DNA of 64,000 nt from CANDOC01 sp965261725 (GTDB lineage Bacteria; Pseudomonadota; Gammaproteobacteria; Pseudomonadales; Endozoicomonadaceae). The notes below the pieces were generated by a model. That model searched no databases. It was not told the DNA's origin and worked only from the letters and a program-made list of their open reading frames with translations. A program made the translations under genes and the position numbers. Shown piece by piece: positions 42,991 through 51,728 of the stretch. The stretch lies in assembly GCA_965261725.1 (NCBI GenBank), contig CBDHDU010000034.1:202095-266094 (forward strand), written 5' to 3'. The stretch's first letter is position 1; every line of letters starts with the position of its first letter.

Positions 42991-43104
42991 GTAACTGCTC
43001 AGAATTTGTAGGCAATTTTTCTGGTAGATTGGCTACAGCCCAGCGATATCAAGGGTGCAGTTTCCAAGACGGGCACTTTTGCCTACAAAAAAATGAGCAG
43101 TTAC
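42991..43104. mobile_element. 114-bp MITE with IS66-type ends and 8-bp target duplication
   Basis: It begins GTAACTGCTCAGAATTTGTA and ends with the complement of GTAACTGCTCATTTTTTTGT. The first ten bases equal the ends of the IS66 element 400 bp away. It is flanked by ATCATTTT at 42983-42990 and 43105-43112, a perfect 8-bp duplication. It has no coding capacity, so it is a non-autonomous derivative probably moved by an IS66 transposase. It landed on the stop codon of the ISL3 transposase gene. Confidence 0.88.
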
Positions 43105-43691
43105 ATCATTTTTGAGCCTCCTGCCGAATTTTCAGATACAGATATTCAAGATCATTGTAACCACATGCCTTGTAGACAATTCGTTTGATGACCCCATTGA
43201 AGGCTTCGATCTTTGCGCTGGTTATACGATGCTGGCAGTAGGACAGTAAACCTTCTCTTGCTCTATCCAGCCCCCTTGCAAAGCGTTTAAGCTCATCAAT
43301 GCCAGTTTCTTTGGCCAATCCTATCCACTAACTTGCTGGCACAGGCTTTGTAGGTGTACGTCCATAGTTGTCTGAGCATATCCTTCAGTATGTAGGCCTG
43401 ATTCAGATCTTCATTCATTGACAGTAGCTCATGCAGGCTAGTTTCTCGCTTTGGTGTGAGGTTTTCTACATTCATGAACAGGTTGAACCGCTGACCTTTG
43501 ATAAAAGGCTTATCGTCTTCCTGTGCTTGCCTCCACTCCCTACGACGAATTTTGTCTATGAGTTCGTTATAGTTAGCAATGATGTGAAACTTGTCATAGA
43601 CAATATCAACATCTGGCAGGTACTCTTTGACCGATGCCTTATAGCTGCCACCGCGATCTATTCCTACGCACTGAATACAGGCTCTTTGCTC

Positions 43692-45099
43692 GGGTGTTCA
43701 GCCTGATTAATGTGCTGGCTGAAGGTTGTGGGCTACCGGAAAGCCATACCGATCCATCTTTTCCCAAAAAGATCTCCAGTGTCCTGTTGAGCAGACGAGT
43801 GATCTGAGCGTTAATAGCATGGATGCGCCTTCCTCTTTCCAGCGCATACCGGATCGACACATTCTTTGCTTCACCAAGGTCTTACAAGCCGCTTCAGTCA
43901 CTCCCGAACCAATGGGTAAATGACGACTCAGGGCTTCAGGGTAAACCATCTTTTTCCAGTTATTCTTGAAATAGGTTCTCGCCTTGTACAGCTTTTCCAT
44001 TGAGGCCAAACGGTTGTTGCCCGCCGAGGCCTTTTGCAACTCTTTATGCAAACGGTTCGCCGCCCCTTCTTCATGTTTGAGTGCGTGTAGTTTGTCTTTC
44101 AACCAAGCGTGTCGTTTTTCTTTGTTTTTTGTCCCCGGGTAAATGGCCTCTGCTGCATCCGCGACATACTCGGATACATGATAAAAGTCCAACACTTCCA
44201 GAGAAACAAAAGGCTCAAGGAATGTCCAATTATCAGGGGCTCCATCGGCGACACCAACATAAACCGCATCTGGAAACTGTCGTTTTATTTTCCCAATTTC
44301 ACCCGAAAATCGACTCATAAAGGTTTGTTTGCCGTATTCTGGTGCAGCAGCGCAGTAAATCGTGTGTAATCGGTCACCGCTGTCGTTCAATAATGCAATG
44401 GTTCCGCACATGGCTATCCGGTAATTACCATCACGATAGAGGATAGTTGTTCCATCCAGCCCCAAAGATACGGCGGCCACGGCCTCGGGGAGTTCAGGAA
44501 TGTCGTATGTCCAGTTCTCTTCTTTCGCTTGAGCAATGCTGGCAACCACATCGGATACATCCTTGAGTGTTGCACGACTACTGGTGCGCCTGTGATTCTG
44601 AAGTAAATCCTCTTCAACCTGAGGGGCTGCCATGTTGGCATACTTCCAACTGACCATACGGGCAAAGGCTGGTGTTGAATTCACTACAATCCGGGCATTC
44701 TGATCCAGGGGGCAGAACGTCTTGCCGCCTTTACTGCTTTGATAAACGTAACGCTCCACTGGAAGCGGCCCCCATGAGGATTCATAGACTTTAAGTTCTT
44801 TCTTTTTCTTGCTGGTCAATTTGATCGAGCCCAGCTTTATAGGTGAACCATCTGCATCAAGGTGTTCCAGTTGTTTTGCAGACGCCAGACGACCAGCAGT
44901 GTTGAGCTGATCCTGAAGATGATCTTCAAATTCCAGCATTGATTTACCATGCTGAACCGTCACCAGAATCTGGGTTTCCGAACCTTGCGAGGAGAGGATT
45001 TTTGTGGACATGGCAGCGAAGAACAGGGACATTATTCAGGATGACAACAGGATAGCTGCCATCCATGAAAATATGCCACATTATTTAGGCTGAACACCC
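43692..45099 (-). mobile_element. ISKra4-family insertion sequence nested in ISL3
   Basis: 1,408 bp with ends GGGTGTTCAGCCTGATTAAT and the complement of GGGTGTTCAGCCTAAATAAT. CTTTGCTC flanks it at 43684-43691 and 45100-45107, a perfect 8-bp duplication lying inside the ISL3 transposase gene. It carries a single transposase gene. It is younger than the ISL3 element. Confidence 0.9.
43707..45032 (-). CDS. ISKra4-family transposase
   Basis: A 441-residue transposase. Typical features are the CPLDQNARIVVNSTPAFARM segment, the Asp in AAVSLGLDGTTILYRDGNYR, the Asp in YVGVADGAPDNWTFLEPF followed by DFYHVSEYVADAAEAIYPGT, and the C-terminal PIGSGVTEAACKTLVKQRMC with the catalytic Glu. The frame is intact. 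A shorter start (MSTKILSS, 45011) is possible. Confidence 0.85.
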   Translation of the reverse strand: MSLFFAAMSTKILSSQGSETQILVTVQHGKSMLEFEDHLQDQLNTAGRLASAKQLEHLDADGSPIKLGSIKLTSKKKKELKVYESSWGPLPVERYVYQSSKGGKTFCPLDQNARIVVNSTPAFARMVSWKYANMAAPQVEEDLLQNHRRTSSRATLKDVSDVVASIAQAKEENWTYDIPELPEAVAAVSLGLDGTTILYRDGNYRIAMCGTIALLNDSGDRLHTIYCAAAPEYGKQTFMSRFSGEIGKIKRQFPDAVYVGVADGAPDNWTFLEPFVSLEVLDFYHVSEYVADAAEAIYPGTKNKEKRHAWLKDKLHALKHEEGAANRLHKELQKASAGNNRLASMEKLYKARTYFKNNWKKMVYPEALSRHLPIGSGVTEAACKTLVKQRMCRSGMRWKEEGASMLLTLRSLVCSTGHWRSFWEKMDRYGFPVAHNLQPAH

Positions 45100-45818
45100 C
45101 TTTGCTCCAGTGTCAGACTGCTCAGAAAACGGTCTAACGTCGCTTTTCGTTTACCTTCACCAAGGTAGAGGGTTTCATCTGTATCGGCATTTAGAACAAC
45201 GGTCAGATAGTGATGCCCCTTGCCTATTGATTTCTCATCGATTAACAAAGCCCGTAAGCCGTCGAGCTTGGGGGCTGGCAGAGTTTTCATTAGCATCTCT
45301 TTATCCCAGCGCCGTGCTGTGTCATGGGATATAGCGATGAATTCCGGAACCTTATCGCTGGGCATGTAACGGCATAGATGGCTAACATGCTGTTTTAGGC
45401 GGTCTGTAGCTTGAGCCTTGGGAGAAAGGCTAGGAATAGTCACTGTCTCTATATGCTTACAATTTGAACAGCGACCCTGATAGGCTGTGAATAGCAGGTT
45501 GACCTTGATTGAACCAAACGGCAGATCTTGAACATTTCTATCATTCTCGCGCATCTTGCCCATAGGCCAGTGACACTGGCTGCACTTGAACTGCTTTATA
45601 CGACCATCTCTACGCAAATAGACGAATGCTTCAGAGGCATCCCAGTCGATATCAATACGGTCGATTACCCAACCAGAAAATGCGAACATAGGACGAAGTG
45701 AGGGTGTTGCACACATGGCTGATCCTTCAGAAATGTTGATCCTTTCAAATCAATCATTCCCTGAAGGCTATTTCTGTTGCAACCCCTCGCTTTTCATCAG
45801 CCAACCTGCGAAAGCCCC

Positions 45819-46310
45819 ATATTTATCAACACATGTCGTGATGATTTCTTTGAAAACAGGGTGAGCAGCATCGGCTGCAAAATAATTATTCTCAAAACTT
45901 TCTATATTGAACAGTATGCCCTGAGGTGAGAATAGCTGTCTGAAAGGCTTGGCAACCCGGATATCGACATCAAGATAAACACCACCGTATATGTAAATAG
46001 CAAGCCATCGGATCAGGTTTGAGGCATTGGGAAGATTGGCGTAGCAGCCATGACTTTCACGGGTAAATGTTGAGGCATATCGGCTGATATCAATATCCGC
46101 CTGTGCTGTAACGGCATTGATGAGTTCAGAGACTGAATGGAAGCTGTTCAATAGATCGAGATGACCTGAAAAGCATTGAATATTGTCAGACCAGCAATAA
46201 AAGGAATAGTCCGGGTTGAGTTTCTGGCAGAGCCTGATGGTTGTGATGAATCCTTCAGGAAGTTTCTTTCCCAGCCAGATCCAGTGAATATTCTTTGGGA
46301 TAACAGACAT
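45819..46310 (-). pseudogene. TcdA/TcdB-like (DXD) glycosyltransferase, truncated by ISL3
   Basis: The 5' 164 codons encode a sugar-binding DXD glycosyltransferase: IPKNIHWIWLGKKLPEGF at the start and NLIRWLAIYIYGGVYLDVDI with the DXD motif, as in the Clostridium toxin and LifA/Efa1 families that modify host proteins. After TCVDKY the ISL3 inverted repeat begins. On the far side of the element the frame stops within a few codons, so no remaining C-terminus can be joined. It is a dead remnant of a possible effector. Confidence 0.75.
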
Positions 46311-46383
46311 GGCTTTGAGCTCAGCTACTATGTCTGTAATTGTCAGGTCTTGGAAGTGTATTCGGGGCGGGAGAAACGAGCAC

Positions 46384-47031
46384 TTACAGCGCTCGTTTCA
46401 GACTCTCGTAGGTAAAATCTACGAGATAGTCATTCAGTTTCAGAGATGCTGCGCGAGCTTTATTTCTGTCACCATTTGCCACATGTCTCATGATGTCTGC
46501 GTGCAGCAGAGCAGGGTGGGTCGTGTCATAATCTTTGTAGATAAACCAGAAACGACGGGATAAACCCTGCAGTGGCCGCATAGCCGCACGAATATGTTCG
46601 TTGCGAGCCGCGTCTGTTAACAGCTCATGAATCGCCCGCAGGTGTTGATAAAACGCTTCATCATCGTGATTGCTGGCATCTTCGATGATTTGTTCTGCCA
46701 GTCGCAGCATGCTTTCTTTCTGTTCAGTCGTGGCACGCTGTGACGCCAGCTCGGCACACAGTGACTCCAGGCTGCGACGAACTTCCAGCAGCTTCAGCTG
46801 GCTCTCCACCGATACCTCAGGTACCTGAATACCGCGACGTGGATGGATTGCAACCAGCTGCTCAAATGCCAGCTGCTGCAAAGCTTCCCGTACGGGTGTG
46901 CGTCCGAGCCCCAGCTGCTCTGCCAGCTTTTTCTCGGAATACATGGCACCAGGTTTCAGCTCCTGAAAGATGATCATGTATTCCAGCTGTAGATAGGCTG
47001 AATCAGTTTGTGAAAGCGTCTTATCTTCCAT
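46384..47031 (-). CDS. GntR-family (FCD) transcriptional regulator
   Basis: A 215-residue regulator with an N-terminal winged helix (about residues 10-75: PGAMYSEKKLAEQLGLGRTP then VREALQQLAFEQL) and an FCD ligand domain (about 85-205). The FCD metal-binding pattern is present (residues around DEAFYQHLRAIHELL and HADIMRHVANGDRNKA). FCD regulators usually sense small carboxylates. The gene points away from the FAD oxidoreductase/BCCT operon, with a small membrane-protein gene 1 bp upstream in the same direction, and it probably controls that operon. Confidence 0.85.
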   Translation of the reverse strand: MEDKTLSQTDSAYLQLEYMIIFQELKPGAMYSEKKLAEQLGLGRTPVREALQQLAFEQLVAIHPRRGIQVPEVSVESQLKLLEVRRSLESLCAELASQRATTEQKESMLRLAEQIIEDASNHDDEAFYQHLRAIHELLTDAARNEHIRAAMRPLQGLSRRFWFIYKDYDTTHPALLHADIMRHVANGDRNKARAASLKLNDYLVDFTYESLKRAL

Positions 47032-47032
47032 T

Positions 47033-47314
47033 TTATTCGTTGCTCAAGGGGGCCAAACCCCTGTTTGCGGCTGTGCTTCGATTCATCAGGATGCAGATGA
47101 TGCCTACAAGGCTGAACACAGTCCAGATAATGTTACTGACAAACGAGGCCAGATTAAATGCACTGACCATCGAGATAAGAATACTAACTGAACCTATCAG
47201 GTTCAGTATTGAGTATGACAGGCTGTCCGCATCCAGTTTATGTAACTGCACAAGAATAAAAGGTGCCAGGAAAGCCGCTACGCCTACCAGCCCTATCGCA
47301 TCATACAGATTCAC
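47033..47314 (-). CDS. Small CBU_0592-type membrane protein
   Basis: A 93-residue protein with three hydrophobic segments (YDAIGLVGVAAFLAPFILVQ, ILNLIGSVSILISMV, IIWTVFSLVGIICIL). The pattern, including LHKLDADSLSYSILN, matches the CBU_0592 family of small membrane proteins of unknown function. It ends 1 bp before the GntR gene start and is likely co-transcribed with it. Confidence 0.7.
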   Translation of the reverse strand: MNLYDAIGLVGVAAFLAPFILVQLHKLDADSLSYSILNLIGSVSILISMVSAFNLASFVSNIIWTVFSLVGIICILMNRSTAANRGLAPLSNE

Positions 47315-47454
47315 TTTACTACCTTTGTCTCAATGTTGCTGTCAGCAATTTTTCCATAATTTTCAGTATGTTATTACGGCATCACAAAGGTGCAAGTTAC
47401 TTGCCGTAAATTCCTGAAGTTCGTATTTGTCCTGTTGATATTACAAGAAGATAT

Positions 47455-47472
47455 CATTAGTATACAACTGAT
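47455..47472. promoter_or_regulatory. Candidate GntR operator
   Basis: TTAGTATACAACT upstream of the FAD oxidoreductase gene contains TAGTATACAA, close to the TTGTATACAA palindrome bound by many FCD-type GntR repressors. It lies about 40 bp before the start codon, where it could block the operon promoter. The assignment is by pattern only. Confidence 0.45.
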
Positions 47473-47505
47473 ATATTAGTTTGTGATCAGGTAGTGGAAG
47501 TGGTA

Positions 47506-48861
47506 ATGAAAAACTGGGCACTGGAAAACAAGATTGAAGGCAACACAGATTTGCCGGTTCTGCGCACCGTTGACGTGCTCGTCGTTGGTGGTGGTTCTGC
47601 AGGTGTTGCTGCAGCGACTACTTGTGGTCGTAATGGCCTGAGCACAGTACTGATCGAGAAATATGGCTTTTGTGGTGGTGCAGCGGTAGCCGGAATGTCC
47701 GGTACTATCTGTGGTATGTACCTTGCCAGCGACGATGCTGATAAAGCACCGGAGCAGGTTGTGTTCGGTTTCACTGAAGAATTTCATCAGGGACTTAAAG
47801 CCCGTGGTGGTGTTACCGAACCTCAGCGTTATGGCAAAACCTTTACTGTGACCCACGATCCGCTGGTATGGCGTGAAGTGGCTGACGACCTGTTGCTGGA
47901 AGCAGGTGTAGAAGTCCTGTACCACACTGCGGTCACTGCGGTTCTGATGGAAGGCGAAACTTATACAGGTGTTGTCGTTGAATCCAATGCCGGTCGCAGC
48001 GTAATCCTTGCAAAACGAATTATTGACGCCAGTGGTGATGCGGCAGTTGTTGCCCGTGCCGGTGGTGAATTCTTCTTTGGTGATAATGGTGTTATCCAGA
48101 ACCCGACCATGTTCTTCCGTATTGGCGGCATCGACATGGACAAGTATCTGGAATTTTACGGTGAAGACACCATTTGCCCGCCGAAAGTTACCGAAAAAAT
48201 CCTTGAACTGAATGCTTCCGGCGAATACAGCCTGCCGCGTCACAAAATCTGGATCTTCCCAACTTCCCGTCCGGGTGAACTGATGGTTAACGCAACCCGT
48301 CTGGCAGGTCAGGATGGTCGTGTTCTGAATGTTATCGACCCGGTTGATTTCACCGAAGCCGAAATTTTTGGTCGCAAGCAGGTGCGTGATTACACCCGCT
48401 TCCTGAAGAACTTTGTACCGGGTTGTGAAGAGGCGTATGTCGTTGATACCGGTGTAGAAGTTGGTATTCGTCAGACCCGTTCCATTGAAGGTGTTGAAAA
48501 GCTCAGCAACGAAGACGTTGTTAACTGCCGCAAGCGTGAAGACGGCATTTGCCGTACACCATGGCCAATCGAGCTGCATTCCGGAACCAAGCCAAAACTG
48601 CACTGGCTACTTGAAGACTGGTACGACGTACCGTTCAACACCCTGCTGCCGAAGCGTGGTGAAAACATTATTGTTGCCGGTCGTTGTCTGTCTGCCGAGC
48701 ACGAAGCGCTGGCTTCTGCCCGGGTAACAGCCCAGACCTTTGAATACGGACACGCTGCCGGTCAGGCATGTGTGCTGTCTCTGAAAGAGAATCGTCCGCT
48801 GCGCGAACTTAAAGGTGAAGAAGTTCGACAGCTGATGGAAGCGGCAGGCAGCCGCTTCTGA
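47506..48861 (+). CDS. FAD-dependent oxidoreductase
   Basis: A 451-residue flavoprotein. The FAD-binding motif VLVVGGGSAGVAAATTCGRN is near residue 27, then EKYGFCGGAAVAGMSGTICG, and the C-terminal flavin segment is ENIIVAGRCLSAEHEALASA. It belongs to the FAD_oxidored group, whose substrates are poorly known. I place the start at the ATG at 47506, which has GGAAGTGG just upstream. It is the first gene of an operon with two enolase-superfamily enzymes and a BCCT carrier, all with high-expression codon use. It may oxidise or demethylate the imported compound or a product of it. Confidence 0.75.
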   Translation: MKNWALENKIEGNTDLPVLRTVDVLVVGGGSAGVAAATTCGRNGLSTVLIEKYGFCGGAAVAGMSGTICGMYLASDDADKAPEQVVFGFTEEFHQGLKARGGVTEPQRYGKTFTVTHDPLVWREVADDLLLEAGVEVLYHTAVTAVLMEGETYTGVVVESNAGRSVILAKRIIDASGDAAVVARAGGEFFFGDNGVIQNPTMFFRIGGIDMDKYLEFYGEDTICPPKVTEKILELNASGEYSLPRHKIWIFPTSRPGELMVNATRLAGQDGRVLNVIDPVDFTEAEIFGRKQVRDYTRFLKNFVPGCEEAYVVDTGVEVGIRQTRSIEGVEKLSNEDVVNCRKREDGICRTPWPIELHSGTKPKLHWLLEDWYDVPFNTLLPKRGENIIVAGRCLSAEHEALASARVTAQTFEYGHAAGQACVLSLKENRPLRELKGEEVRQLMEAAGSRF

Positions 48862-48943
48862 TTGAGCGTGGGCGGTAACCGGTTTCAATAGAAAACCCGT
48901 GCCGCTCATCGTGTTTGTGCTTTAAGACCATTTGAGTTTGTAG

Positions 48944-50071
48944 ATGAAACAAGAAAGCATTATCAAGCGTATTGAAATGTACGCCGTAGCGGACCGTAAC
49001 GCTGAATCCCTGCCATGGGCTCATGACCAGGATGGCCTGCTGTACACCAACAACATTGTTCGTATCATCACTGAAGATGGTATTGAAGGTGTTGGTGCCA
49101 CCATTAGCTACACCGAGAATGATTACGACAAGTGCATTGTAGAAGCGATGCGCAGTATCGCGCCGGGCATGATTGGCAAGAACGCTATCAACACCGCAGA
49201 AATTAACACCTGGTTAGCGAATCGCTGCACCTGGGGTGGTCTGGTAGCCAAGTCTCCGTTTGATATTGCCTGCTGGGATATTAAAGGTCGCAAGGCCAAT
49301 ATGCCGATTTACCAGATGCTGGGCGGCGCGCGCGACAAGATGCTGTCTTACGCTTCTACGCCAATGTTCCACACTCCGGAAGAATACTACGGCTTTATTG
49401 ATGGCTGTATTGAACACGGCTTCAAAGCGATCAAACTGCACTGCCTGTGTCTGTTCGAAAAAGATTATGAGCTGGTAAAAGCAATTCAGGCTCGCTACGG
49501 CGAAATGGATATTGAGTTCATGCTCGATACCGCTCAGTACTACAACCAGAAAGAAGCCCTGAAAATGGCTCAGCTGCTGGACGAGTACAACTGGGCATGG
49601 TTTGAAGCACCTGTTTCTGACTATGACTACAAGACCTATCAGCGTCTGGTGAAAAACACCAATGTGCAGATTTCCAGCCACGGTAACTGCCTGCTGACTC
49701 TGCCTGAAGTCGCTCACGCGCTGAGCAATGATATGTGGTCTGACGTACGTCAGGACGCGACTGTCTGCGGTGGTATTACGCCGCTGGCCAAGTGTTTCGC
49801 TTTGGCGGAAGCGCATGGCAAGCCGCTGGAAATTCAAAGCTGGGGTTACACCATTACTCAGGCCGCCAACCTGCACGTAGCGCTGGCGCACAACAACGGA
49901 AAGTACTTCGAACAGGCTTACCCCTACGAGAATTTTGAGTACGGCGCCAAGAATGTAATCCGCACGAATAAAGACGGCTACGTCACTGTTCCTGACTGCC
50001 CGGGTCTGGGTGTTGTTATGGACTGGGGCAAGGTGCGCGAAGCCTCCATCCAGAGCTACAGCTTCGAATAA
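48944..50071 (+). CDS. Enolase-superfamily enzyme, mandelate racemase-like (first of two)
   Basis: A 375-residue protein with the N-terminal capping domain and a TIM barrel. The second barrel strand reads KAIKLHCL (K-x-H). Metal ligands are probably Asp in FMLDTAQYY and Glu in WFEAPVSD. At the third ligand position it has SSHGN, where Glu is usual. At the seventh strand it has QSWGY, where many mandelate racemase-type enzymes have His. It is therefore an atypical member, perhaps a dehydratase, racemase or epimerase on a betaine-like acid. The BCCT gene follows after about 80 bp. Confidence 0.75.
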   Translation: MKQESIIKRIEMYAVADRNAESLPWAHDQDGLLYTNNIVRIITEDGIEGVGATISYTENDYDKCIVEAMRSIAPGMIGKNAINTAEINTWLANRCTWGGLVAKSPFDIACWDIKGRKANMPIYQMLGGARDKMLSYASTPMFHTPEEYYGFIDGCIEHGFKAIKLHCLCLFEKDYELVKAIQARYGEMDIEFMLDTAQYYNQKEALKMAQLLDEYNWAWFEAPVSDYDYKTYQRLVKNTNVQISSHGNCLLTLPEVAHALSNDMWSDVRQDATVCGGITPLAKCFALAEAHGKPLEIQSWGYTITQAANLHVALAHNNGKYFEQAYPYENFEYGAKNVIRTNKDGYVTVPDCPGLGVVMDWGKVREASIQSYSFE

Positions 50072-50148
50072 GCATATCAACGATAACCGCCTGCAGTGCC
50101 GGCTGACAGGCGGAAACCTGCATATATAAACCATTGAGTGAAGCACAC

Positions 50149-51705
50149 ATGAGTACAATGACAAACGATGCCGGTATGGCATCTGAGTCCTTGCTGAGCC
50201 GCGAGCTAAGCAAAATTGATAGCGCCAAGTTTTTTGGTACACTGGCACTGGTACTGTTGGGTACCATTCCTATGTTGTCTGCTCCGGAAGCTACCGGAGA
50301 AGTGATTAACGCTGCTTTTGCTTTTATCACCCAGAAGCTGGGCTGGACCTACATGCTGGCAGGTATTGGTTCCCTGATCTGGTGTGGCTGGCTGGCATTT
50401 GGTCGCTACGGTAACAAGAAACTGGGTGAAAACGTTGAGTACTCTGACTTCGCATGGATTGCCATGCTGCTGTGTGCTGGTGTTGGCGCCGGTATTATGT
50501 ACGGTGGCATGATTGACTGGGGTTACCTGATCAACATCGGTATCAACGGTACTGAGCCGGGTAGCGCTGCTGCTGCTGAATGGGCTGCTACCTACGGTAT
50601 CTTCCACTGGGGCCCAATTGCCTGGGCTATGTATGCTTCTCTGGCCGTGCCCATTGGTTACAGTTTCTTTGTTAAGAAAACCCCGGTACTGAACATTTCT
50701 CAGTGCTGCCGTGGTCTGCTGGGTGACAAGGTTGACGGTTCTATCGGTAAGATCATTGACATCTTGTTCATGATGGGGTTGATCGGTGGTGCTGCGACTT
50801 CTCTGGGTCTGGGTACTCCGGTTGTTGCTGCTGGCCTGAGCGCTGTATTTGGTATCCCTCACGACTTTACTCTGGAACTGTACATCCTGATCGCAGTAAC
50901 CGTGGTATTCGGTATCAGCTCTTATGTTGGTATCGAGAAAGGTCTGAAAGTACTGTCTGACTGGAACGTTAAGTTCACCATTGGTCTGCTGGCATTTGTT
51001 CTGATTGCCGGTCCTACCGTATTCATCATGAAGATGGGTGTGACTTCTCTGGGTATGGTTGTTGCCAACTTCCTGGACATGTCCACTTACATGGACCCGA
51101 TTGAAGAGAAAGGTCTGGTAACTGGCTGGACTGTATTCTACTGGGCTTGGTGGGCTTCTTACGCGCCGTTCATGTCCATGTTCATCGCTAAAATCTCCCG
51201 TGGTCGTACTGTTCGTCAGATGCTGCTGGGTGCGCTGATCTTTGCTTCTGTTGGTTGTGCTGCTTTCTACATCATCTTCGGTAACTTTGGTCTGAATCTG
51301 CAGCTGACCGGTCAGCTGGACGTTATCTCCCTGCTGCAGGAGCACAAAGGTGCGACTGTAGTAATGAAGATGGCTGAATTCCTGCCATTCTCCAAGATCT
51401 TCATGCTGCTGTTCGCCATCATCTGTGGTGTCTTCATGGCAACGACTTTTGACGCCGTAACTTTTGCTCTGTCTGCAACCACTACCCGTCGTATGACGCC
51501 GGAAGACGAACCTGCGAAGTGGAATCGTCTGTTCTGGGCGCTGGCGCTGGGTCTGCTGCCGCTGGGTATCCTGTTGATCGACGGTCCGCTGTCCATTCTG
51601 CAGACTGCTTCCATCGTCGTAGGTCTGCCGGTTATGGTTATCGTTTGCATGGGTATCTCTTCCTTCCTGAAGGAAATGGGTCGTACCGGCTGGATTGCTA
51701 AATAA
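50149..51705 (+). CDS. BCCT-family transporter
   Basis: A 518-residue carrier for trimethylammonium-type compounds (betaine, carnitine, choline) or related zwitterions. Twelve membrane helices can be read. The family tryptophan motif is clear: WTVFYWAWWASYAPFMSMF then IAKISRGRTVRQ. The glycine-rich helix is GVGAGIMYGGMIDWGY, unlike the GMGIG of sodium-coupled BetP, so coupling may differ, as in the CaiT exchanger. The N-terminus is short and lacks a long osmosensing tail. The start is placed at the ATG at 50149. It lies between the two enolase-superfamily genes. Confidence 0.86.
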   Translation: MSTMTNDAGMASESLLSRELSKIDSAKFFGTLALVLLGTIPMLSAPEATGEVINAAFAFITQKLGWTYMLAGIGSLIWCGWLAFGRYGNKKLGENVEYSDFAWIAMLLCAGVGAGIMYGGMIDWGYLINIGINGTEPGSAAAAEWAATYGIFHWGPIAWAMYASLAVPIGYSFFVKKTPVLNISQCCRGLLGDKVDGSIGKIIDILFMMGLIGGAATSLGLGTPVVAAGLSAVFGIPHDFTLELYILIAVTVVFGISSYVGIEKGLKVLSDWNVKFTIGLLAFVLIAGPTVFIMKMGVTSLGMVVANFLDMSTYMDPIEEKGLVTGWTVFYWAWWASYAPFMSMFIAKISRGRTVRQMLLGALIFASVGCAAFYIIFGNFGLNLQLTGQLDVISLLQEHKGATVVMKMAEFLPFSKIFMLLFAIICGVFMATTFDAVTFALSATTTRRMTPEDEPAKWNRLFWALALGLLPLGILLIDGPLSILQTASIVVGLPVMVIVCMGISSFLKEMGRTGWIAK

Positions 51706-51728
51706 GCTTACGTAAAGGAAGACGACAG

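Larger units (their letters stand above)
43106..45716 (-). pseudogene. ISL3-family transposase, split by ISKra4 and frameshifted
   Basis: The 5' part (45716-45100) has the N-terminal zinc ribbon (CSQCHWPMG and CSNCKHIETV) and the first Asp in ALLIDEKSIGKGHHYLTVVL. The 3' part (43691-43106) has YLPDVDIVYDKFHIIANYNE, DDKPFIKGQRFNLF and, in a shifted frame after about 43325, RITSAKIEAFNGVIKRIVYK with the catalytic Glu. It is broken three ways: ISKra4 insertion, a frameshift with a stop near 43325-43335, and a MITE touching its stop codon. It is inactive. Confidence 0.85.
42962..45818 (-). mobile_element. ISL3-family insertion sequence, interrupted by ISKra4 and a MITE
   Basis: Left end GGCTCTTTCGCAGGTTGGCT and right end (complement) GGGGCTTTCGCAGGTTGGCT form the terminal repeat. 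Flanks ATATTTCA and ATATTTAT look like an 8-bp AT-rich target duplication that has since drifted at two positions. Inside are the ISL3 transposase gene, a 1,408-bp ISKra4 element (43692-45099) and a 114-bp MITE (42991-43104). The right end cuts a glycosyltransferase gene. Confidence 0.8.

Noticed and set aside
47476..48603. A 375-codon frame antisense to the FAD oxidoreductase gene
   Set aside because: Same cause as the ackA shadow: strong codon bias of a highly expressed gene keeps the opposite frame open.
49214..51345. Long antisense frames (344 and 379 codons) opposite the enolase-superfamily and BCCT genes
   Set aside because: Low-complexity Gln/Thr/Arg/His-rich translations that mirror codon bias. 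A membrane protein and an enzyme are certain on the other strand.
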